Shown here: positions 58,601 through 64,000 of the stretch, piece by piece
How positions within the stretch are numbered: the first letter of the stretch is position 1
Layout: the number at the start of each line of letters is the position of its first letter
From: Buddleja alternifolia
Taxonomy: Eukaryota > Streptophyta > Magnoliopsida > Lamiales > Scrophulariaceae
NCBI GenBank assembly: GCA_019426215.1
Contig: CM033401.1
Span: 10,731,134 to 10,795,133 of the forward strand
Length of the DNA stretch: 64,000 nucleotides
Direction of reading: 5' to 3'
The notes under the pieces: model-generated
Told to the model about the DNA's origin: nothing
The model's database searches: none
What the model saw: the letters and a program-made list of their open reading frames with translations, nothing else
Made by a program: the position numbers and the translations under genes

Positions 58601-60437
58601 GAGATACATTTTTCATTCTGCTTGTTTTTCCTTCTCAAAATAGGAATATGACATGGTTGTGGCAGATACAACTATTTGGGCTCCACGGGCATCATATGTT
58701 GATTTTTCACTGCCCTATTCTGAATCGGGTGTCGTTCTAATTGTCAAAAATAGGAAGCCACTTGACATGTGGATTTTTACTAAGCCCCTTCGATGGGACC
58801 TATGGCTGGCAATTATTGTGGCATGTATCCTAATGACCATAGTCCTTTGTATATTGGAACGTCGAGTGATTAACACTGGGGAAGAAGCAATTGGGCCACA
58901 TATTGAGCGGCCTGGAATGGTTTATTGGTCTCCAATTGCAATTCTTGCTTTTCCAGAAAGTAATTTCCTTTCTTATGCTATACCTACAAGCTTTTGTCAC
59001 TTTTATATATAAGTATGAATTGAATTTTGACCCCGTAGCATAATCTGATTTCTTAAAACGGTTTTTCATAATCACAATTCAAACAATAAGTATAATTGCC
59101 CATTTTCTGCATTTATAATGGTGTAGTAAATTTGCTGAAATATCTCTGACATTATTTCTTTCTCTGATTAATATCAGAAGGGGGTAAAATCTATTCACCT
59201 TGTTTGTATTTCATCCTTGAAAACTTTTACCCGCACCTAGTGTAACAAGTAAGAAAAAATTCCTTATATTTCGTTCAACAAAACTTGTTAAACACTTACG
59301 TGTTTTCATTAGCTAAATCATTTTCTATTGTTCTTGACAGGGAATATGGTCACAAATAATTGGTCAGTCTTTGTACTGGTATGTTGGTTGTTCATGGCAT
59401 TCATATTGATGCAAAGCTTTACAGCCAACTTATCTGCGATTCTAACTGTCGACCAAATAAATTTTGCATTTTCCGAGGATTACAAAGTGGGTTACCATCG
59501 AGGCTCCTTCATGAAAGATTTTTTGATCAATCAACTAAATATTAAAGACTTCAGGCTCAAGAGCTATTCATCTTTGGAAGATTTTCATCATGCTATGTCT
59601 AAAGGAAGCAAAAAAGGAGGGATAGATGCCATATTTGATGAGGTACCTTACATGAAGCTTTTCCTGAAAAGATATGGATCCAAATATAAAATAGTTGGAC
59701 CAACATACAGGACAGATGGTCTTGGCTTTGTAAGTTTTCCCATTTCATAATTACTTATGCATGATGACACATAGTTATTGTTATTGTTAGTGACTCTTGA
59801 ATATGAATATGCTGATCAATTTATAATGCAGTTTAATTCCGATTGAAAATTCCGTGTTCCATTTACTCAGGCGTTCCCTATTGGCTCTCCCTTAGTTGCA
59901 TATTTCTCAAGGGCAATCTTGAATGTTACGCAAGGTCCAGAAATGAATTCTCTTGAAGAAAAAAATTTTGGACCTGGATATTCTTCACAAGACCCTCTAT
60001 CTTCAACAATCTCACAAGGGACCTCGAGCCTTACTTTTCGTGAATTTGCGGGCCTTTTTCTTCTCGTAGGATCATTTACTCTATTTGCTCTATTCTGCTC
60101 AGAGACATCTATTGGACAAAAATTCACTGATGTAACAGGACATTACATCCAAAATTGCTTTCGTTCTAAGACTCCACAAGTTCATTCCATGGAGGGTACT
60201 AGTATTGAAGGAGACACAACGACACACGATGGTGTGAATGGAAACTGTGAATTTATCCAAAATAACTCCAATAATCCTCGTCTTGGACAAGACCGAGACG
60301 CACAAGATGAAGAGGAAGAAGGCACTGATGAAACAAGCTTGAATAATGAGGCTAATGTTGTTCAAAATGTGGGGGTGAGAATAGAAAATCATGGAGGGGA
60401 TACTCCTAGTACCCAATTCAATCAGGTATCAACATAA
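43612..60437 (+). CDS. GLR: GLR-B: glutamate receptor-like channel, complete five-exon gene
   Basis: Exons 43612-43909, 57223-58547, 58644-58959, 59341-59729, 59871-60437. All introns are GT-AG; phases 1, 0, 1, 0 join to 964 codons, in the upper range for plant GLRs. Start chosen because a signal peptide follows (MLNNNIKFSLFFIVHIIILY ... SCYAAGD). Residues about 40-440: amino-terminal LIVBP-like domain. S1 from about 467 (GKLRVGIPWNP) to 582, with PYSESG. M1 about 592-612, pore loop about 635-646, M3 about 654-680 (SFTANLSAILTVDQ), S2 about 690-833 (GGIDAIFDEVPYMKLF), M4 about 834-853, then an acidic tail. Expected to be an amino-acid-gated, Ca2+-permeable channel in the plasma or an inner membrane. 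Intron 1 is 13.3 kb and packed with transposons, so expression may be reduced or mis-spliced. Confidence 0.93.
44085..44300. repeat. Direct repeat of about 95-100 bp in intron 1
   Basis: Two diverged copies containing GTTATTxGTACTCCA, then AAATTATCCTTA and CCGGAACG. The right copy leads into a GC-rich patch with GGAACGGCCG, a word seen again at 45759-45768, which suggests one older element split by the foldback. Confidence 0.55.
44473..45290. mobile_element. GC-rich foldback element in intron 1
   Basis: Ends GTCAAACGGGCCTAAAGG and CCTTTAAGGCCCGTTTGAC (inverted). Inside are many short hairpins such as CCCCTTAGTAAAGG with CCTTTACTAAGGGG (44579-44617) and GGGCCC/CCCGTTAAGC patches, around an AT-rich core (44700-45090). 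No coding capacity. The target duplication is not clear. Confidence 0.65.
45300..46870. other. Intron 1 sequence, nothing recognised
   Basis: AT-rich. A short GC-rich patch with GTGGAACGGCCGCGACC (45755-45771) probably belongs to the element split by the foldback. No gene. Confidence 0.5.
47160..47182 (+). repeat. Poly-G run of 23
   Basis: 23 consecutive G in an AT-rich region, preceded by TTTTTTGGTT. Length is uncertain because homopolymers are error-prone. Confidence 0.9.
49384..49591 (+). mobile_element. tRNA-derived SINE in intron 1
   Basis: A box TGGTCTAATGGTATTC, B box GTGTTCGAATAC, a body unlike the first SINE and an A-rich tail. A 15-bp duplication AAAGAGATTAGACCA (49369-49383) / AAAGAGATTGAACCA (49592-49606) with two mismatches encloses it. 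Confidence 0.87.
49742..50124. other. Intron 1 spacer
   Basis: AT-rich, no gene and no element boundary recognised. Confidence 0.5.
50133..50481. mobile_element. hAT-type MITE
   Basis: 349 bp, inverted ends CAATGTTTTCAAACTCG and CGGGTTTGAGAACATTG, 8-bp duplication GGTGTGAT (50125-50132) / GGTGTAAT (50482-50489). The interior is rich in CCGG words (AACCGG, GGCCGGTCC). Non-coding. Confidence 0.85.
50532..51952. mobile_element. Mutator-type element with arms over 400 bp
   Basis: 1421 bp. It starts GGGATTGCAATTTGG and ends TATAATTTTCCC, with arms matching inwards past 50960/51560, including GGCTTGCA and AATATATTGTCTAGTTGGAT. The 9-bp duplication is TATGGTAGG (50523-50531) / TATGATAGG (51953-51961). 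The arms include a tRNA-like stretch (GTGGTCGAGTGGTGGAAG, GGGTTCAAACC). No transposase. Confidence 0.85.
51962..52501. other. Intron 1 spacer
   Basis: AT-rich with TATATA runs before 52502. No gene. Confidence 0.5.
52512..54321. mobile_element. Mutator-like foldback element, carrying a hAT MITE
   Basis: Ends GAGTGTTTTTCCAAAATATT and AATATTTTGGAAAAAAGCTC, arms of several hundred bases (left to about 53460, right from about 53890), duplication TATGTATATG (52502-52511, 54322-54331) in AT-repeat sequence. The left arm is interrupted by the hAT MITE at 52775-53314. Confidence 0.8.
52775..53314. mobile_element. hAT-type MITE nested in the foldback
   Basis: 540 bp. Starts TAGGGGTGTGTACAG and ends AAACGACCCTA, rich in CGGTT/AACCG words. 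8-bp duplication GCACTAAT (52767-52774) / GTACTAAT (53315-53322). The right arm of the host element shows the uninterrupted sequence. Confidence 0.82.
54332..54717. other. Intron 1 spacer
   Basis: AT-rich, no gene and no recognisable element. Confidence 0.5.
54877..56291. mobile_element. PIF/Harbinger-like (Tourist) element inside the outer MITE
   Basis: Ends GGCTTCATTTGGTTG and CAACCAAACGAAGCC, 3-bp duplication CTA (54874-54876, 56292-56294). The GGCTT...TTTGGTTG terminus and 3-bp duplication fit PIF/Harbinger. Non-coding, with a further MITE inside. Confidence 0.78.
55117..55691. mobile_element. Innermost MITE, Mutator-like
   Basis: 575 bp with inverted arms of about 130 bp: GGGAAAATTACTAAAAAAAC and GTTTTAGTAATTTTTCC. 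Flanked by T runs that make the 9-bp duplication ambiguous. Confidence 0.75.
56485..57222. other. End of GLR-B intron 1
   Basis: AT-rich. The acceptor ATCGTGCAG lies at 57214-57222. No gene or repeat was recognised. Confidence 0.7.
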
Positions 60438-62515
60438 TATTTATCATTTTGTATCCTCTACTCCAAGAGAAATGAATGGAAGAAGGATATATAAACTTGG
60501 TATGTATCTATAACGTAAAACACGAAATAAACACCGGTGTGAAATATATGATGCAGGCTGCATCTCCATATTGTGCATATATTGTGTGATTAAGTTTGAT
60601 TATACATCTGTTCATATTTCTTCTAGAAGCAACTTTCTGTTAGCATATTTATGCAAGTATTTCTCCTTGATTGTCAATGAGTTGCCAAATTCCAATCCCT
60701 CCTCATTTGAGCTTTTGCTTATGAATTGGATGAATTTCCTGTGCTTGGAAGGGGATGAGACGTGAGAAATTATGGAGTTGTTTGAGTTGAGGACTTACAA
60801 GTGAAAAGATGGAGACGAAGACGGGAGAAAAATTGAAAGAGGAGATAGGTAAAATCCACGCAAGGAATGATTCTATACTGGAGCTAACTTAATTTTTTTT
60901 CCTTTTCAGAAATCAGATTTAATACAAAAATTGATTTTCATAATTATATATTAAATATCCACATGTCACGTACAGTTTTATTGGTGTAACACATTGTGTT
61001 ATAGAAAATCCGCACCCGCGGTTGGTGGTGCCGGTTGTGGTAGTAGAAAAAGGATAAAGAAGAAGCCATTTTTCCCTTCAATATATGGTATTAGTGTAGA
61101 ACTGGTAAATTTCAAATGATTTAGCATAGAAAAAAATATTTCTATAAGAGGGTGTGGAAAACAAGATTGTTTTGGATGGCCAGGATTTTTACACCTAATC
61201 TTAAATATACAAGGATAGAATAGTTAGGAGCAATCCTGTGAAGCATTTTTAGTAAGCTCAAGATGGAGCTTCTATGCGAATTAATGGGTTTAATAGAAAG
61301 TTGAAGAAGAATAGAGATAAAATTTACTTAGAACACATACAGCAGTAAGTGTGAGTGTAGAGGAATTTCTTTGTTTGAATTTGTGGTTTTTAGGTGGTGT
61401 AGATATGTTTTATATTTGGGCACAGTGTGTTTGAGATAAACATTACTGTGTGCCTTTGGATGTAATGAAGTTTCTGGTGTTATAAAATGCTTACAGTTAC
61501 CTTAAAAAAAAAAAAAGGTTGAATAGTTGATTCTTGTTGTCAATATGCAGACCATCGTTGCATAATACGTACAAATAAAATGTGCTAGTTTGACTAAGAT
61601 AACATGTCATATTCTGATTGAAAGCTAGAAAAATTCTTTAGAGAAGTAATTTAATTTATTAAAGAACATTGAACAGTTGTGAGGTGATTTTATTTTATCT
61701 ACTTTAAAATGAACATAATATTTCTATAACTTACTTAAACAGTTTGTACACAATAAATCTTTATGCCTATAAATTAATATATACAAAAATATGGTCCTAT
61801 ATGAAATTTATTAATTAAAACAAGAAATTTAGTATAACCCCTAATTCTAATCTTTTGATTCTTCCTTCAATAATGGTAATAGAAAACTTGGAGTAATTGC
61901 TTAATTCTTTGATCTCCTCCAAAGTATATTTGAATCTTTATAATGTTAATACGAGGGCTCGACGCTGTAATCTCGGATCAAACATTATAAATGATATATG
62001 GAATTTGCAAGTTTCAAGACCGGCTCATCACTTTGACCTTCATTCAGGTTGATGTGTATATCTATAACGTTTATATGAAGGTTCACCACCTTGATCTCGG
62101 ATCAAAGGATATAAGCAAGGTATTAAATATTAGTATTGTTGTAGATTTTGGGGTGTTAAATTTACGAAAATTTTGACAGAAATTTTGAGAATATCCTTAG
62201 TTCGGTTTCAATTTTAGAGAAATCATGGAATTCATAGAAATAATTAAAGATTTTAAATTAAAATTTGGGCATCTTTAATTCACATTACTATGTATTTTTT
62301 ACATTAATGTATATATAATGAGCCTTGTTAATTAATATGAGTAAAATCTGTGGCAAAATTTAAAACAAGTAGAATTTGAAAGTAAAGTAATGAATAAATA
62401 ACATTAAAATTTTACTAAAGCAAAACATATACAATTTTCATAAAATATATTATTAGTCATTTGGAATTTCTAGGATCAAAATCGTTGTATTCTGTCTCAC
62501 ATCATGTGATGCCCC
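60438..62515 (+). other. GLR-B 3-prime UTR and duplicated flank
   Basis: Parallels the GLR-A flank (2121-2449, 23279-24714). It holds the empty copia-1 site near 60766-60770 (GTGAG once), a shortened GC-rich patch near 61014-61032 and a retroposed insert. No further gene. Confidence 0.87.
61226..61520 (+). mobile_element. Retroposed poly(A)-tailed insert, only in the B flank
   Basis: 295 bp absent from the GLR-A flank, flanked by GAATAGTT (61218-61225, 61521-61528) and ending in 13 A (61504-61516) plus GGTT. It looks like the 3-prime end of an mRNA or of a SINE/LINE transcript copied into DNA. There are no polymerase III boxes, and a short open stretch ends at TAA near 61280. The source is unknown. 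Confidence 0.75.
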
Positions 62516-62839
62516 ACATCCCACATGGGATAAAGATTGAAATATTGAATTCCTTATTAGCATTGGTCAAAGGACCTATGTGTATCTATTGAATTACCAT
62601 TTTAGGCAAGTATTTCAGAGCCGAATTTTGGGATGCACACTTTAGGTATGGAGCCAATTTCGCGTCTAACGGGTTCGCAAGTACGGGGCATGACAAATAG
62701 CATTTTTGATACTCTAGATGTCATTATTCCATTATCTATTTACTTGATATGACACCTTATATTGAAATCATAAGGATTGGCAGGTTAATTATATGTGAGA
62801 GTGCGCACAGAAGCGAGATGGATTTAGCAAAGAATGACT
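62516..62839. other. Intergenic with possible LTR fragment
   Basis: Starts right after the duplication breakpoint with CACATCCCACATGGGATAAA and includes GTACGGGGCATGACA (62679-62693), whose reverse complement TGTCATGCCCCGTAC resembles the start of the solo LTR at 37670. No gene. Confidence 0.4.
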
Positions 62840-62848
62840 TATTACTAT

Positions 62849-63139
62849 GGGATAATTACACTCACACCCCCTCAATGATGGGGTAATTACACAAACCTTT
62901 CCTCACTAATTGATAATTACACTCACACCCCTTCAAGCTAAAGATTTATTAGAATTGCACCCCTTGTATGTATAACAATTCTTACAATTGCACCCTCTGT
63001 GTGTATAATAATTCTTACAATTGCACCCCCTGTAAACCTTACAAATAGATCCCTTGAAGGGGTATGTCTGTAATTATCAATTAGTGAGGGAAGGTTGGTG
63101 ATTACCCCATTATTGAGGGGGTGTGAGTGTAATTATCCC
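62849..63139. mobile_element. MITE (Mutator-type), copy c
   Basis: 291 bp, almost perfect inverted ends GGGATAATTACACTCACACC and GGTGTGAGTGTAATTATCCC, 9-bp duplication TATTACTAT (62840-62848) / TATTACTAA (63140-63148). This copy defines the family, including copies a and b near GLR-B exon 1. Confidence 0.88.
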
Positions 63140-63284
63140 TATTACTAATGTCACATGTAGATGATTGATGAAAAGGAACAAGTATATTGTGGTGACATAT
63201 TACCTCATTGTATAGATAACACGAAAGCATTTGAGATATTAAAGGTCATGATAGAGAAAAGTTTTAGATTCCTACAGTTAAAAT

Positions 63285-64000
63285 TGGCTAAGTTTCTGAG
63301 GACGAAAAATCTTGTAAGGGGGAAGAATATAATGACCCAAACTCTTCAAGTAATAATATAAATATTAATGCGTCTTTTTTTGTAAATGATTCTTTTGGTG
63401 AGGGCTTTTTAATTATAAATAGAAATCTAAAGATTGGGTGAGTGGAATATATATTTCGAGGTCCTTTAGTTAATAATAAGAGTTGTGCTAGAACTAATCT
63501 TTGCTGATCGAATTGGGTACTCTGATTTATCTCCCCCAATTGTCTCCATTAATTATCAAACGGATATGGGAATGATATTAGCACTCCACCAATTACTATA
63601 GAAGCTCCAATTTCAAATTTTATATTAAAATAGGACAAGAATGCCCTTAAATCCTAAATTACATTATAATATATAAAATTAAATTCCCAGATTACCCTTG
63701 TGCCATTAAAATTAAATCTAACGTAGAGAGAAGGGGCAGGCGGTGGTGAATATCTTAGAGTTCTTCACCACCACAATATTATTCCTAGTTTGCTGCAAGC
63801 ATAAGCTTTTGTCTTTTCTGCTGATTTCTCAAAGCATACACACAACACATACATGGCTACACTTAATATAGTACAAATCAAAAAATGAACTTTGACATTA
63901 AAACATTTTTCTTGCAAGTCAACACCTCATATAATAAATTAGAAAACACTGTTTGGCCAAACAAACCTTAAACATAGTCATTAAAACAGAGGCAATTCAT
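63285..64000 (+). mobile_element. Possible 3-prime end of a Ty3/gypsy element
   Basis: AGTTTCTGAGGACGAAAAAT followed by CTTGTAAGGGGGAAGAATAT and AATGACCC is the usual end of a gypsy pol gene, polypurine tract (AAGGGGGAAGAA) and LTR start. The sequence after about 63330 would be LTR. No coding domain is seen upstream. The window ends before any boundary. Confidence 0.4.

Noticed and set aside
1..60437. GLR-A exons 3-5 and GLR-B exon 1 as one gene
   Set aside because: GLR-A has its own stop and 3-prime flank, and GLR-B has its own complete exons 2-5.

Overview
This is nuclear DNA from a flowering plant, probably a eudicot. It is AT-rich and has spliced genes with GT-AG introns, plant-type glutamate receptor-like (GLR) genes and a dense load of plant transposable elements (Ty1/copia, LINE, SINE, CACTA, hAT, Mutator-like, PIF/Harbinger-like and Helitron-like). 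The species cannot be named from the sequence. I see no rRNA, no functional tRNA, no CRISPR and no bacterial operon.

The only host genes are two tandem GLR paralogues on the + strand. GLR-A (1-2120) enters from the left and has only its last three coding exons here. GLR-B is complete: exon 1 is 43612-43909 and exons 2-5 are 57223-60437. The five exons add up to 2895 nt, 964 codons plus stop, with every junction in phase. Intron 1 is 13.3 kb and is filled with nested transposons. The downstream flanks of A and B are also duplicated (A: 2121-2449 plus 23279-24714; B: 60438-62515), so the duplication unit covers the gene and about 1.8 kb after it.

Between the genes, a 20.8-kb nest splits the flank of GLR-A. 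A copia element on the + strand (copia-1, 2450-23278, TSD GTGAG) is broken in its RT/RNase H region by a Sirevirus-like copia on the - strand (copia-2, 5801-22384). Copia-2 carries a non-autonomous CACTA element in one LTR (5836-7117, TSD AAA) and a 1.7-kb unclassified insertion in gag. GLR-B still has the matching empty site, which confirms the outer boundaries.

From 24.7 to 35.7 kb lie a decayed copia with two LTRs, a Helitron-type 3-prime end, a tRNA-derived SINE with a 14-bp target duplication, and AT-rich sequence without genes. From 35.7 to 43.6 kb the promoter and exon 1 of GLR-B occur three times (P1, P2, P3). P1 and P2 are broken relics. P2 contains a solo LTR (TSD CAATC) that itself holds a 5-prime truncated LINE (TSD GTAAAAG). 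Only P3 leads into the gene.

Intron 1 of GLR-B holds a GC-rich foldback, a long-TIR element with a SINE and a 23-G run, hAT and Mutator-type MITEs, and a three-deep nest of small DNA transposons. After GLR-B come a poly(A)-tailed retroposed insert, a Mutator-type MITE and what looks like the end of a Ty3/gypsy element. No new molecular system is evident. The most unusual signals are the serial promoter/exon-1 duplication, the clustered divergence of the GLR ligand-binding domain, and a short CpG-containing word repeated through the whole of copia-2.
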